Source: Megamerina dolium (lineage: Eukaryota; Arthropoda; Insecta; Diptera; Megamerinidae). From it: a DNA stretch of 64,000 bases. Shown piece after piece: positions 22,281-35,945 of the stretch (position 1 is the first letter of the stretch; each line of letters opens with the position of its first letter). Where the stretch lies: contig OY978527.1 in assembly GCA_963854835.1 (NCBI GenBank), positions 37,583,040 to 37,647,039 of the forward strand. The letters are read 5' to 3'. The translations under genes and the position numbers were made by a program. The notes under the pieces were generated by a model. It was not told the origin of the DNA, searched no databases, and was given only the letters and a program-made list of their open reading frames with translations.

Positions 22281-23436
22281 GTTTTCTTTTTAATACTAGA
22301 AAATGATAGATTGGTAAAATATGTTTCGCTTTTAGTATTTCTTTGTTGTTAAAATTTTATTTTGAAATGAAAATTTAAATTGCAGCCTTTATATTCTTGA
22401 CTTTGAAAAGTTAGATAGGTTTGCTTAGTCGCTGCATAATTCCAACAGCGTTACGATTTATCATATTTAACTTGCTGAATAAAGACTAATGATATAGCAA
22501 ATTCACAATAAAAAAAATCCTGATTGTAGGAGGATTACTATTATCTTACCAGTAGTATTGACATTTGTTTTTGTTACTCACCTGAAAAGAGAAAAAATGA
22601 AATCAATTATTAGACATTGAAAAATATGTGTACATTTATAAAATATATTTAGTAGACAGGGATAAGAACTCACAAAGTGGCAACTATAGAAAATAATTGA
22701 CAAAAAAAAAAAAACAGAAAATACTCGCAACACGAATCAAATTTAATTCGCTTAAGTGACCACGTGAGCAATTACATTTCATATTCATAATTTTTATATT
22801 TTGATGTTTACTTTTTCTTCTTTGGCTTTGTCATTGGCAAGCTTATATGTACGTACACTACAAACAACATGTGCGCACTCGTATATATCTAAAAGCTTGT
22901 CATCAAGTATCATAAATAAAATTCACGTTCTAAGTGTGGCAACATTTTCTGAATAAATTTATTAAAAAAAAAAAAAGAAAATATAAAAACAAGACAATGC
23001 CACACCTACTACTAACATAAATTTAAATAAATGTACTCGCGTATACTCGTACACGCAGCTATAGTTTTGATATATGTGCTTTATTCACTAAGTGTTTTTC
23101 TGTCTCTCGCCTCCACTGTAGTCCATTTTCTATTTTTCTTATTATTATTATTATTTTTTTTTCATACATTATGAATTATTGTCAATTTAGGCTTTCCATT
23201 CATATATGCGTTTACGCTTTATTGTTAGAAATTTCTGTCTTTTTCTCTTTGTCTAACATTTCACTAAAATAATTAACAATTTTACACTAGGCATGAATAA
23301 GTATTGTTGGAATAATGAAAACGCTAAGCAATAAAACAAATAATTTTAAGCGCGTGTAACCACAGTAGGTTCATGTAGACAAAGAATAGTGTTAAATGAT
23401 ATGCAACATGTAATATGTATTTAAAAGGGTGAAATA

Positions 23437-24684
23437 CTAGGTCATCCGAATAAATCTGAGACATAACAAAGAAAAACAAATTTGTTTTATATCTTAGTTT
23501 GTTTTAATCCAACATAGTTCCCTCCGTGATTAATAGATTTTGTTCAATGATTTTCAGGTTTGTTCGTCGTTCTTATTCGATACGAATCTTATCCTTTTGG
23601 GAAACTTTTTCTTTGATAAGTTTGAAAACAAGAAGAAATCACAACGTTCGAAATCTTATGATTGAGGTGCATCCTTAGAATCATAGATTTGTTGTTGCTT
23701 TAGTCGGTGACAATCGTCCGAGGCACCCACCTTTGAACAATCATGGTCATATTGCAAATGTGAGTGTTATTTGAGACGTTAACAGCCTTTGCTAACTTTG
23801 GCTAGATTAGGTTGAACCGGGTCTCTGCTTGCGCCAACTCACGTAGCCAACCAGAGGCCCATTTTTATGCCGCAGATGGGCTATCCTATTTACCAAAGGA
23901 ACCAAACCGATCTTCGGGTAAAGCGTAGAACATTCCCCAGTTCACAATGAGCCAGCTTTGTGAGATTGTGTATGAATGTATGTTCCAACTTCCATCTCTC
24001 ATTCGTTTTCTGTAATGCGTCCGAGACTAAGAGACGTTTACACGTCGCCATTGTAATGCAAATACTCTTCTTATCAGAAAGAGTTTGCAACGTTGCATCC
24101 TTTTTTGCTAGCTCGTCCGCGTTTTCATTCCCTGATATGTCCCTGTGCCCTGGTACCCATATAAGATAAATGTTGAGCTGTTCGGATATCTCATTAAGAG
24201 ATGTTCTCTAGTTATGGGCTACTGATGAATTCAGATAAACTGAATTTAGAGATTTTATTGCTGATTGGCAGTCAGTGAAAATGACTACATATGATTTAAC
24301 GTTACACTGAAGCCATTTTATTAGAGCCAACACCTCTGTTAGAAAAACACTGCAGTAGTCCGGCAACCTGAAGGCTATGCGAACTCCAAATACTTCGCAG
24401 AATACCTCTGCTCCTACTCATCCGTCAAGTTTGGAGCCATCAGTGAAGAAGTGGATGTTCTCATACATCCAGTCAGTTCTATCCTCCAGATTGTGTGTGC
24501 TATCTAGATAGCTGATTTTAATTTTTCGATCTAATAGAATCATTCAATAACTCGTACAGTACCGTTGAAATCTAATTATTAATATTACAATGAATGTGCT
24601 ATATGACGCTATGAATTTTTGTCTTAAAATCTGAAATGTGGTTTTTCGATATTGGTCTAGTCGCCGATTTTTCGGATGACCTAG
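23437..24684. mobile_element. DNA transposon with TIRs and TA duplication, containing a LINE piece
   Basis: The ends are exact 14-bp inverted repeats (CTAGGTCATCCGAA at 23437-23450, its complement at 24671-24684), extendable to about 19 bp with one gap, and are flanked by TA at 23435-23436 and 24685-24686. Size and target fit the Tc1/mariner superfamily. No transposase domain could be recognised in the left 300 bp, which is decayed. Most of the interior right of about 23780 is a minus-strand RNase H LINE fragment, so the element is a nested composite. The outer class is inferred from the ends only. Confidence 0.75.
23780..24560 (-). pseudogene. RNase H LINE fragment nested in a TIR element
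   Basis: On the minus strand, reading from 24560 leftwards: EDRTDWMYENIHFFTDGSKLDG with the first RNase H Asp, FRLPDYCSVFLTEVLALIK with the catalytic Glu, VVIFTDCQSAIKSLNS with the second Asp, SLNEISEQLNIYLIWVPGHRDIS and GNENADELAKKDATLQ with the last Asp. The order and spacing match the LINE at 58270-59127. A stop follows the first block and further breaks occur. The 3' end, near 23810, reads as a decayed AACCTAATCTAG run, comparable to the (CCTAA)n tail of the 57.5-kb LINE. All four acidic RNase H residues survive even though the frame is broken. Confidence 0.85.
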
Positions 24685-24686
24685 TA

Positions 24687-27100
24687 TAATGTATTTACAA
24701 TTATAAACAAGTTGAAAACACGCCCCTAGAAATATGATATATTAATACTGGAAACGCTTTAAATTACAATAACGCTATTGTACATAAATCAAATTGGAAG
24801 ATTTTTCACAAACATACATATTTCTATTTAAAATTTCATTAAAAGTGAATTGAATTTAAAGAGTGGATCAACTGTTGCAATGCTGTTTAAAATTGCAATA
24901 AGGGAAAAAAGTTTTTAATATTTTATAATATTTTATAATAGTTCTGTTATTATTTGTGAATTGTTTGAGTAACAATGGTCACTAATAAGAGGAAGGATTA
25001 TATTGCGAGAAAGTTCACGTTATTTTCAGTCATTAGAATCACCAAACAAAGAATCACACTTCATAACCAAAAAAAAAAAAAAAAAAGTACTACAAGAATT
25101 CAAAAAAATGATTTTCTTTTTCTTTTTATTTTCTGAGGTCAATTTAAGGTCCAAAATAATATGTATTTATTCATCACTGTAGAATTCGAAAATGTTGCAT
25201 CTGTTTCGATTATTTATTTCGTATCGAATATTTGAGTAAATCTTATTTTTTTGTTGCTGCTATTTGTTGTTATGTTATTGATGCCATTAATGTCAATGTG
25301 CAACTAACATACATACATATGGGCGCACTTTAACCTAATTTTTCAATGTATACATTCAAAAAAAAAAAAATTGCTTCATTTGTATATAACGTATGCAAAT
25401 CATGTTTACATTACAATATACGAACACTTTCGAAAATTCAAATAGCCCAAAATACTACTACAAAAAAATAAATAAATAAATAAATAAATAGAGAAAAAAA
25501 AAAATAGAAAATACGAAGGAGAAGAAGAAAACTAAATTAGAACACTGGTACACCTTGTTTTGTTTGTTTTCTTCTATTTATTTCATTTTTATTTTAGATT
25601 GTTAAACCATCTGGTGCAATTGAAAAATCAAGCCAAAAATTCGTTGAGTAAAACATAGAATAAAAAATCTGAAAAACTACAAAAAAGCAAAAAGGATGAA
25701 TGATTAGATGATTGAACAAATGATGTATAGAAAATTCAAAACGTTAAATTGAATAATAGTAAATTAATCAATACAGAATTAAGAAAAAAAAAATAGCTGT
25801 TCTTACTGCATTTGTCATCTTTGGTTTCAAATCATATTTTTTATAACAAAAATTGTACATGAAACATTTGACAAAAATTAGCTAACGATATGACGATTGT
25901 GGGAAATTAGGAAAATTTTCAATTATGATGGAGCATAAAAACGACGATGATTATGGGTTTAGATTAACGCATTAAGAAAAGTGATTGCGTAATGACGTCA
26001 ATGGATTAATATTGTATTAAATAATTTTTTTTAATACTAAATTTTTGTTTTCCACTACGATATTGCGATAATGCGATAATGCTCCAATGACATACATTTC
26101 ATACAGCCATGTGAGTAATGATTTGAGATTTTAGTTGTTAACGCTTTAAAATATCAAATTTTTTTTTTTTGGATTTTTTCATCTTAAAATCTTCAACATG
26201 TTTTTGGATAGTTGTTTTAGTTGAATACAAAATCAAAATAGAAAATGAAATAAATTAAAAAAAAATAGACAGTAAATTCAGTATCACTCAGATTTATTAT
26301 GCTTTGCGGGTGGTGTGTCTATGAATTTAGAAACTATATATACATATTGTATATATTCCAATTTTCTATGCGGATGTTTAAAAACACAAGTGAGTATAAT
26401 TATTTCTTACACATGAATATTATTTTTTTATTTTTATTTTATTTTTTTTGTCTTATTGGCATTCGGCCAAATTTGAAAATATATAAATTTAATAAAAAAA
26501 AATAAAAAAAAATTATGTCGATGTATTTTCATGAAAAATCCTTTACTATAGCATCTCAATCATTTTATGAGGGTCATTGAGTGGGGGTGAGAGAAGTCGT
26601 TTATTTAAGCTGTGGCCAGCAGTAAAATCATTTTTCAGTGGTATCAAAACTATTAAATCAGCACGCTTATGATGCAAGTCTATGATTGTCAACAGCACAC
26701 ATAGCCACATTAATTCGACAATATGCTGGATATTTAGAACATATGAAAGAGAGAAAAAAAAAATTTATAAATTTTAAAAATATAAGACATGACGTGACGG
26801 AATAGACCACAAAATATATTTTGGAATATATCATAGCAAATAATACATTAAGCATGGGTATTTTAAGAAAACCGCTTATGCTGATTTAACATTATGATAA
26901 TAAATCTATTTAGCTTTTGAGTTATTTGTATTCGAAGGTGATATGAATTATTGCACATTATTCCATTATTAGTTAAGTAAATTTCAATTGATATGGAATC
27001 ATACAATTTCTAAATATATTATTTAAATGCAATTGATTAATGGAATTGAGACAATCATAAAGATCAATAATAAATCAAATTATTGTAAATTATTTGACCG
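24687..27100. other. AT-rich non-coding DNA
   Basis: I see nothing gene-like. An (AAAT)n run lies at 25465-25490, and long A runs occur near 25071-25086 and 26160-26170. Confidence 0.6.
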
Positions 27101-27221
27101 AAATTGAATTTGACTAATCTCAGTAGAGAATATACCAAGCATAGACAGATGCTCCAGTACTCGGTCCTTCCACCGGGGGTTGGGTCTTTCTTTTCATGGG
27201 CATCCACCATCGGGGATCAAA

Positions 27222-27497
27222 GAAAAAAAATATGTGGCACTTATAGGCCCCGAAGGGTCATGTTGCTGAGCTTCTCTTCCAGAACTGTTGTGTGTGTGTG
27301 ACATCACATTTTCTGAGAGCTCTTTTCGGAGCTTTTTCATGGCAAATTGTTACTTCTACTAGAAGAGTTGCCAATTGCTTGCCTACAGGTGGGTAATGTT
27401 CGAAAGAAAAATCTGTTCGATATCAAAGTTGTGCTTTAGCCGGAGATAGAAACCATGAAGGGGTAACGCACTAACCACTGAGCTCCGGCACTGAATA
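27222..27497 (-). repeat. tRNA-headed SINE, unit 1 of tandem duplication
   Basis: On the minus strand the head starts near 27497 with GCCGGAGCTCAGTGGTTAGT, a box A-like stretch, and runs to a degenerate box B near 27440. The body follows: AAGCACAACTTTGATATCGA, TTTCTTTCGAACATTACCCA, a GGCAATTGGCAACTCTTC region and AGAGCTCAGAAAATGTGATG. The copy ends with GGAAGAGAAGCTCAGCAACA, GGGGCCTATAAGTGCCACAT and a T-rich tail (27222-27230 as As on the plus strand). It belongs to the T/TTTA-tailed subfamily. Confidence 0.85.
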
Positions 27498-27624
27498 CAA
27501 CAACTTTTTGGCTAGTGTGTTGAATTTGAATTGAATTTGACTAATCTCAGTTGAGATTATACTACGCATACACAGATGCTCCAGTACTTGGTCCTTCCAC
27601 CGGGGGTTGGATTATTCTTTTCGT

Positions 27625-27883
27625 GTGCACTTGTAGGCCCCGAAGAGTTATTTCGCTGAGCTTCTCTTCCTGAACTGCAGTGTGTGTGTGACATCATTTT
27701 TTCTAGGAGCTCTTTTTGAAGCTTTTTCATGGCAAATTGTTACTGCCGGAAGAGTTGCCAATTGCTTGCCTACAGGTGGGTAATGTTTGAAAGAAAAATC
27801 TTTTCGATGTTAAAGTTGTGCTTCAGCCGGAGATAGAACCCATGAAGGAGCAACGCACTAACCACTGGGCTCCGGCTCTGAAT
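27625..27883 (-). repeat. tRNA-headed SINE, unit 2 of tandem duplication
   Basis: The second copy of the same SINE. The head at the right (27826-27881) reads GCCGGAGCCCAGTGGTTAGT on the minus strand, and the body and AGAAGCTCAGCGAAATAACT end correspond to unit 1. The T-rich tail has been removed by the deletion that distinguishes unit 2. Confidence 0.85.
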
Positions 27884-28039
27884 ACCTCTTTGGCTGGAGT
27901 GTGTTGTTCCATTTACTCAATATGACAGCGAGAGGACGCAGCTGCTTGATTTGAATTTGCTTATCTGCATAGAACTTTTTGAACGCACAAACGGTTGTAC
28001 CTCGTTCGGCACTCGCAGGGACAAAGTTTTGAAGCTTCT

Positions 28040-28640
28040 GTCCCATATATTAGGAGATTTTCATTTTTTGAGAACGTGCTCGACTCCAAGCTGAAGTGAT
28101 TATTGGTTCTATGGACGGTATCAAGACAAACGAAATCCTATACCATTTCAAACATGCCGGGAGTCTATCAATGTCATCTTTATATGCCAATAACATGCTG
28201 TCTTGCAAATGCTAATAAGTTTTGCAAGAATTCCAAACTAAGACGCTGCTAGGTAAGGTTAATTCTTTATCCGGCTATCGATAGCGGTTTTATAATCATC
28301 AGCAAATAGATAGTAAGAGTCGACCTCTATCTATTTTCAGTCTTCTCAAAGATTTGGATGTATTATATTCAAGAGTCATTGAGCTTAAATTTGGCAATTT
28401 CGCATTCAGAGCGAATTTCGTGTACAACACTTCTTGATGTCAGAACATACTCAAAAATCTCATTCAAAAATTCAAAAGAACTACGGTAATTGATTTGAAA
28501 ATTTGTAAAAGAGTTTCGGCCAGCGTTTTGACTTGATAGTCACTGGTACTTTGTCGCTTTACATGAAGAATTGGAATGAGGAATTTCTCCGAAGTCTCAT
28601 TTCTACGCAATAATGAACATTAAATTATCTTTGCTCTAGC
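28040..28640 (-). pseudogene. Possible jockey/CR1-like LINE remnant
   Basis: The minus-strand translation shows YYLFADDYKTAIDSR near 28265-28310, which resembles the reverse transcriptase catalytic block (FADD preceded by a hydrophobic stretch), followed by weak matches to the downstream linker. Upstream (28500-28640) only isolated stretches look RT-like. The call rests mainly on the FADD block, so it is tentative; it could be a chance match. Confidence 0.35.
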
Positions 28641-31600
28641 TGCACTCACGTCAATATTTGCTAAAATATCTAAGAATTGTATTGGAATTCATCACATAAA
28701 TATTCACATGTTACTGATGGAGTGCAACGAAATAGTTTGTTACGTATGCTTAATAAAAATCTTACATAAAAATTGTGTATTATGTATTCAAATAAGTATT
28801 TGTTATTCATTTTTTATGTCATTGTCAAGGTTAGCTGGTGTCAAGACAGTCCAGTCATTCAAATATTTGCTAATTTAATTTTTATGAGCCTAACTAAATA
28901 TGCGAACAAGTACAAGTACATAAATATGTATGAATGTGAAGAAAATAAAATTGACAAGTAAGCGACAAACTATGTCTGTGAAAATTCAAAAAAAAAAAAA
29001 AAAAAATGCCACAAAAAATTAATGTCAAAAAAAAAAAAACAAACATTAAATAAATTAGCTTTATGATGAGCGTATGAAAAAATATTAAATTTAGAGTTTC
29101 AACTTACTTTAATAAATAAATGAAATGAAATAAAATAATATCTATAAAAATCATATATGTATAAGAAATACAACCATCAGCAAATTTGAATGAATTGTTT
29201 TGTGCAATGCATTTGTCAAAAATATGATAGCTGAAATCGTAATGTCACTGAATGAGCTAATGATTGAATGCGTGTGAACGCATTTTTTTTTTATCCAATA
29301 TATACATTTATGATTTTAAGTAATTTTAATATACAGACGATATCTAAAAAATCCCATGACAAAGTTATTTCAAGCATATTAGCACTTGCTTCAATTTGGC
29401 ATAGTACTGTAAATTGTAAAAAAAAAGAGCAAAACTAAAACAAATGGCAAAAAACCAATAATAACAAAATCATGCGATAATATAGTTCAAGCATGTTACT
29501 ATTTTAAACTATTAGTTTCACTTAATTTCGTGCAAAATAACATAATAAGTATTATGCACGTTTGACAAATTGTCAAATGTTGACACTCAAATGAATGACA
29601 GATGCAATAACATTTGACACTTACACAATTGAAAATCATTTTGATTTTGTTTTCAATACTTGCTATTTATTTCTGATGATATATCATACTATACTCGTAT
29701 ACTTGTGCTTTTTTTTGGGGGGGATTTTTCAAATTTGCACCATCTGTTGAAATGAATTTTTTCTAAACAGCTGTCTTCTTAAAAAAAAAACGAGTGCAAA
29801 AAATAAAATGAGAAGTATTTTCAATGCCATTTAATGTTTTTTTTTTTTTAGCTTTCAAACGTTAAATACGAGCAATAAAAATTTACAAGCAAATTGAAAA
29901 ACAAGATGAAGAAGGATTTTTTTCTATACAATTTTATAAGGAATTATTAATAGACAAACATAATTATTTCAAGTACCAAGTATTTCAATACTTCATTTGC
30001 GAAAGGATTTAGGATATTTTAAGACACGACAAAATGGACAGCGGTCGGTCCTGGATAGAAATTTTCTTTATGTTAACAAGAAAATTCACTGGTTTCAGGA
30101 TTTATTGGGGTCACACCAAAAAATTACGAAATTGCAAAAAATTTGAAATAAGGATTTGTCGTACAATTTTGGATATTTGTACCACTCTTTTGTCTGAAAG
30201 AAGCAAGATAATGTGGCAATACCACCCCCAACATGTGACTAAAAGAAATCAAACCAAGAGATGGTACTTATATCGAAAATTATAAAAACACATTTGTGCA
30301 ATTTCGCAATTTATTGACGTGACCAAAGAAATTCCGAGACACAAAAACTTTTTTTTAGAATAAAGAAATGACCTCTCTACGTTTGACTGCGGTGCGGTGC
30401 GGTGTAACAAAAATATATATGTATATAAAAAATATTAAAATTACTATCTACCTAAAATTTATTTATGTAATTTCTCATCTTTAAATATATTTCTCCTATT
30501 TGATGTAGATCTAAAAAAATTTATGTTGTTGAACGTAAAAAAACTAAAAACCGTTCTCGTATGAATTAATATTTGTGAACTAACGAATAACTCGTTTATT
30601 TTTATTCGATAGTTTCCAACACTAGAGAAAATCTCAATACATATGGTTTACAGAGAAAAATAATCCAGAGGACTGTTAACAACAGAATGTTAACACACAT
30701 AATATTAAGAGATGAGAGCAAAGACTAATGAGAATAACTTATAGTAAGAGCTCATGCAAACGTAATTAACAGCTGAGAAGCATAACTAAAATCAGTGATT
30801 TAAAATGCTGATATAAGCAAATCAGATAGAAGGAAATACATAATGAATAGGTGATGAGAGCGAGAAAGAGTAAAGAGAAAATTAAAAAAAAAAAAAAAGA
30901 GAAGAGAAACTAATAATTTCTTGTATTGCATTTTGTATTTGTGCTTCAAATCAGTTCTAGTAAAGTAGAAAAACTTGCTTTTCAACATGTATCTATGTAT
31001 GTACATATGGATTTAAAAAAAATAAATAAAAAAAAATACTAAAAAATAAAAATAAACACACAAAAATACGATCGAGATCGACGATCGCGACACCAACAGA
31101 ATAAAACTAGTATTTTAACTAAAGTAGAGGTACCCCAACTGCTATTTACACAAGTTAACCATACAAAGTTTATGTATTAACTTTGTGTCTCTCAATACAA
31201 TCTTACCAAAATATGAACTGAATGAGAATGAGATTTTTAGATCGCTGCTGCTGTTGCTGTTGCTGTCACTACTACAATATTACCGCTACTATAGTTGTTA
31301 TTGCTTATCATGATAATAATGATGATGATGACGGTGACGGTGATGACTCATACAGGTGCTCACTGCCTAGCTTCACTATCTGCTTTACTACATACGTAAA
31401 TACATACATATGTACATATATGTATATAAGTGTGTATCAGTGTAGAAACTAGCTGGCTATAAATGAGATAGTTGATTTGAAGTGTTGCCAACCATATGAA
31501 TGTGTTTACATTCGTGTATATGTAGAGAAATTACAAAAATATGAATAAATAAATCAAAGATACCAATTTGGTTAATGTAATTCGCACTTTCAGTGGCGAA

Positions 31601-33794
31601 ATGGTACTTACATTCTAATATAAAATATAAATATTGTATATAAATTGAGACTATCATATAATTGGTTGTGGGTACATTGTGGCAGCAAAAAAGAAGAAGC
31701 ACTGTAGAATTAAAGAAAATATAGGATAGGTGGCGATAATTTTAAAAGAGAAGAAGAGAACGAGAGAGATGGGGAGATAGAGTTAGACAAGGAAAGAATT
31801 AACAATAAAAATGATTAAAGTCTCCACTTAAAAGGCTGGACACTAGTAATTGAAATAAATGGATGATTATTGCTCAGTATCGTTAGACGTCATGACTAAA
31901 TGTATGTTAGTTTTTGGCTGACGAGTCTTCTACTCTACGATAATCTAGTGGGCACCCTTTTTTTTGTTGGCTCGCTTTAGTAATTGTTGATTTTCAAATT
32001 TGACTGACATCTTTTAGAACATACTCGTAGTAGTTAGCAACATTAGGGTGCTTTGATCCAATACTTTTTGTTTACATTTTTTGAATTTCATAATAATTTA
32101 TAAACGGCATATCCGTAATCAAATTGTACTTGAATTTGTTTACACTCGAAAATGATTGGAAAGTGTTTTGAGGTGAATGAAAGTGATGAATACTCATTTT
32201 TGAACCCTCCTCTTCGGATGGTTGTGTATTAAAAAAATAGAATAAACTTTTTTATTTCATTCTCATAGCCTCATTAATAATTACCGATCAATATAGTGCG
32301 TAAAAATGTTTGGCCGGTTTTTTATTTTTGTTTTTTTTAGAAATTGGCCTAATTCGAGAAGGTGTCGAGTGATAGTCATACGCTGCTTCTTTATTTGGTG
32401 CTTTATCGATACATAAGACATACACACAATATGTACATACATATGTAAATGATCGTTTTTATTTCAGTTACAATATCTTCAGTTTGCTTCTTTCATATTG
32501 TTTTTGATCGTTTTCATATGGTTATGATTTATTATGTATATGGTATATTAAAAAGCATGAAGTATTGTGTGGATATTTAATCGAAAGTACTAGAAATGAA
32601 AATTTCTTTGTTTCTGCCAAGTGTTTTTTTTTTTCCTTCTACTTCTTCGTTTCTTTTCCTCATTGCTTTTGTGTATGTATCTGATTCTGTATTTTAATAA
32701 ATATATCTGTACGTATACTCGTACTGCAAACATGCGAGAATAGTATTTTATGTAGTTGGTCCGTTGATATCTCTGAGTTAAGTTGAATAGACTGGGGGCT
32801 TGATGTATTTCTATTAAAAAAAAATTTTTAGGAGAGGAGAGAGAGAGAATGAGAAACAGAGTGAACGTGTTTAAAATCAGCACAAGCACGAGAATGACAA
32901 GAATAGTGGGAGATAGAGAATGTGAGAGACAGAGAGAGAGAGAGCGAGCAAGATATTGGGGCATATATGTACGAGCAAGTTATTGAGATTGATAAAAGGG
33001 TGCGTCAAAGTAAATATACGATGAGAGTAATGACAATTTAACGAATGAGTACCTAATACTTGTATACTATACAAGTCAAATAATATTGTATATACAAAAA
33101 AAAAAAAAAAAACGAAGAAGAGAAGAATAAATAATTATGGTAAAAGAGAGAAAAAAGAAAAATAAAAGCCCACAAAAATAAACATTTTGCAGAAAAACTA
33201 GTTTTTTTTTTGATTTTGTCGCTGTTTAAATTTATTATCTTGACTATGTATATATATTGTCATATAGAGGAAAAAAAAAATACTTGTCTATATAGGAATA
33301 TTTATTTATGTTTGTGCTTGTATGTAACTAGTATGTATTATGTATTCATGTAATATATTTAATGTTCAGAGATGGTTTTTACATCAGACTATATGAATAT
33401 ATATTTTATTAAAAGAAGCGTTTACACAATGTTAATAATCCACTTTAACTATTTCATTTGGATTAAAATAAGGGCACATTGAAGAGATCATCTTCTACTT
33501 ATCTTAACTACAATACTACATTTAACTTAAAAAAAAAAAATGAAATAATCCATTATAATTCCAGAAAATGATGAAAATGAGAGTAAGTATTTTAACAACC
33601 TTCTGGAGTTATATCGGCTTACCTTTTTAATCTCAGTTTGGGATAAATTCGAGTATTGTTCGAATTCTTTACCTTCGCAAGGCATTGTAAGATGTTTAAA
33701 AAGAAAATGTATGGATACAGCGGAATGAGGGAAGAAACAGCGCAATTTAAGTTACCTTAGAATTTGATGTTAAAGGAATTGTCTTCTTTCTGCC
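28641..33794. other. AT-rich non-coding DNA
   Basis: No gene was recognised. Long homopolymer A runs (28989-29006, 30883-30898, 33097-33112), a CTG/TTG patch at 31246-31265, a GATGAT run at about 31318-31345 and a GA-rich stretch at 32832-32945 are the only structure I see. Confidence 0.55.
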
Positions 33795-34002
33795 GGCTAT
33801 GTGAAAAAGCTTAGAAAAAGTGTTGTCACAAGGGTTCTGGCGTTCGGAACCGGCTAATATACCATAAGTCGGTCCCTTCTAACCCTGTCAGAATTTAATA
33901 CGCACAAGAGTTCTCAAAAAGAAGCTCGGTGGTAGCATAAAGGGCTTTTCTGGACTAAGTGTGTCCTCTCTCAAGACAGCCACAATATCCAAACCTAACC
34001 TT
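33795..34002 (+). repeat. SINE, (CCTAA)-tailed subfamily
   Basis: The body and 3' end are in plus orientation: AAAAAGTGTTGTCACAAGGG, GTTCGGAACCGGCTAATATA, GGTCCCTTCTAACCCTGTC, AAAAAGAAGCTCGGTGG, then the distinctive 3' module CTGGACTAAGTGTGTCCTCT, GACAGCCACAATATCC and AAACCTAACC. The tRNA head is missing (5' truncation). Confidence 0.82.
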
Positions 34003-35945
34003 GTGCAAAAAAAAGGGAAAATTAGAAGATCAACGCCTTAACAGTCTTTGCAGCATTCCAATTCGTATAAATACACTATAATATAGGTGGGAATATCCAT
34101 TTGTGATTATATGAAAATGTGAAAATGTAAATATCAACGTTTTAGCGAATGAGGGATCATTAATATTTCTTATCCTCTAGTGCATATACATTCTCTAGTG
34201 CATTGGGATCAAATAGATCGCCATCATCTGTTTGTGATATTTTGTTTTAGGTCATTTATATAAGAATGATGATCGTTTTTCTCTTATCTATGTTATATGC
34301 AAAGATAAATATTTATTTATTATATTGTAATTCAATGTTGAAGTCAGTGACATTAACCTTGGAATATTTTGATACACTCAATACAAAAAGATTGAATGCT
34401 GCATTTATAAATAACCAAATATGAACTGTATAAGTATAAATATTTTCTATTATTAGATGTTATCCATACAAACTCCAACTAAGCAAGCTACCAACACTAC
34501 CACTACCACCACCACCATGACCATAAACATCATCAATTCATTCACTGTAATCAAAAGGCATTTATAATTTCTTATCGGCGACATTCGTCAACGATAAAAT
34601 ATTTAGTAGCAAAAGTGCAAAAAACAATACAAATCTTGTAATCACTGACGCATTGCTCAAATGACGATAGTATGACAACAAGAAGGCGAATAGACGATGA
34701 TAAAAAAAAAGAAATCAAGTCAAAATAATAATAAAAATATACACATATAACTACATGTGAAGATAATATTTTGCAAACAAAAAAAAAAAATAATAATATA
34801 TCACCCAACAATTACATTCACATGAACATGTGACAAAGAGAAATGTTATGAAAACGAATGAGTAAAACTGTAGGAGGAAAATAATATAATATTTGACCGA
34901 ATATGACTAAGAATAAAGTCAGAATAAATTTACACTTTCTTTGTAACCAAAAAAAGAAAAACTATTGAATGAAAGGCACAAACCAATAACTCCCTTGCAT
35001 TTATGACGCCGTATTGCCAAAAGTAATTAGTGCGCTTGTACGTGTGTCTTTGTATGAGAGAGGAATGAATTAAAGAAATTAAAGAACCACAACAGGAAGT
35101 CTAGACATGTCACGTACAATGTGCCAAAACAATACTCGTAATAGGTAAAGACACAAAAACAGAAACAAAAAATTAGCAATGATAACTATAAATTGCCGAA
35201 AAAAAAAAAATACTATGCCATTTTACTATTCTATGTAATGGTTTTTTAGGCTAGTCTTAACCAGTTAACCAGTTACCATTTTGATAAAATGGTTTCGTGT
35301 GCCTTTAAAATAGTATATTGTGTTTGAACTAGTGCTGTACATGGTGATGGTGGTGATTTGACAATTGCATGGGTCGTAGCTCTGTTGATAGTGTGTTGAT
35401 CTTCTGTACATACGTCGCAAGATTAAATCTCAACCGTGACAAATTTATGATCAACATTTTTTTTATTTATTCTTCAAGTGGTATTAGTGATGAAGCCAAA
35501 TTTATGCTAAATCTCCAGCAAAGAATTACCGATCTGATTATAAAAATTATTAAAATAAATAAAATGCAACAAACTTACAAATATTACTATCAATATTTTC
35601 AATCGGTGCTCAGTGCTTTACGTTTATTGGGTAAAAAATACCAAAATACATCGTTTCTTGGACCAAAATAGTCCAAATGACAAAAATATTTGTGTTTTTT
35701 TGTGTGCCAAGAAAGTAAAGTATCGACAAAAAAAAATCGATCGATAAATACCGAAGTTATGAGCTATTATGAGAAAGTACCGACCCTCTTTCAAAGGATG
35801 CACATTAGTTCACAAATGAACATAAAATAAGTAACCCTCGTATGGGGCAGAATATGTATGACATTTTGTCGAGAAAAAAATGCGCCATTACTCTATATTT
35901 TTAACCGATTCGAAATCAGAAAAGAATTATTTAGGCATACTAGGC
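34003..35945. other. AT-rich non-coding DNA
   Basis: No gene was seen. ACC/CCA-rich sequence occurs at 34496-34520 and A runs near 34783 and 35198. Confidence 0.55.

Larger units (their letters stand above)
20626..23434. other. AT-rich non-coding DNA with microsatellites
   Basis: No gene was recognised. It holds a long (GT)n microsatellite (21724-21771), a 52-bp tandem repeat (22165-22280) and A-rich runs. Confidence 0.6.
27101..27907. repeat. 427-bp tandem duplication carrying a SINE
   Basis: Two consecutive units start with GAATTTGACTAATCTCAG (about 27107 and 27534); the shared word CTAATCTCAG is 427 bp apart. Each unit has a non-SINE left part with TGCTCCAGTACT, GGTCCTTCCACCGGGGGTTG, then a minus-strand SINE, then GAATAC and a TTTGGCT/GTGTGTTG flank. 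Because flanking DNA is repeated on both sides of the SINE, this is a segmental tandem duplication rather than two insertions. Unit 2 has lost about 40 bp between its left part and the SINE. Confidence 0.85.

Noticed and set aside
30034..30285. 83-codon frame with CxxxxC-like pattern
   Set aside because: No match to a transposase or host domain; surrounding sequence is unstructured.
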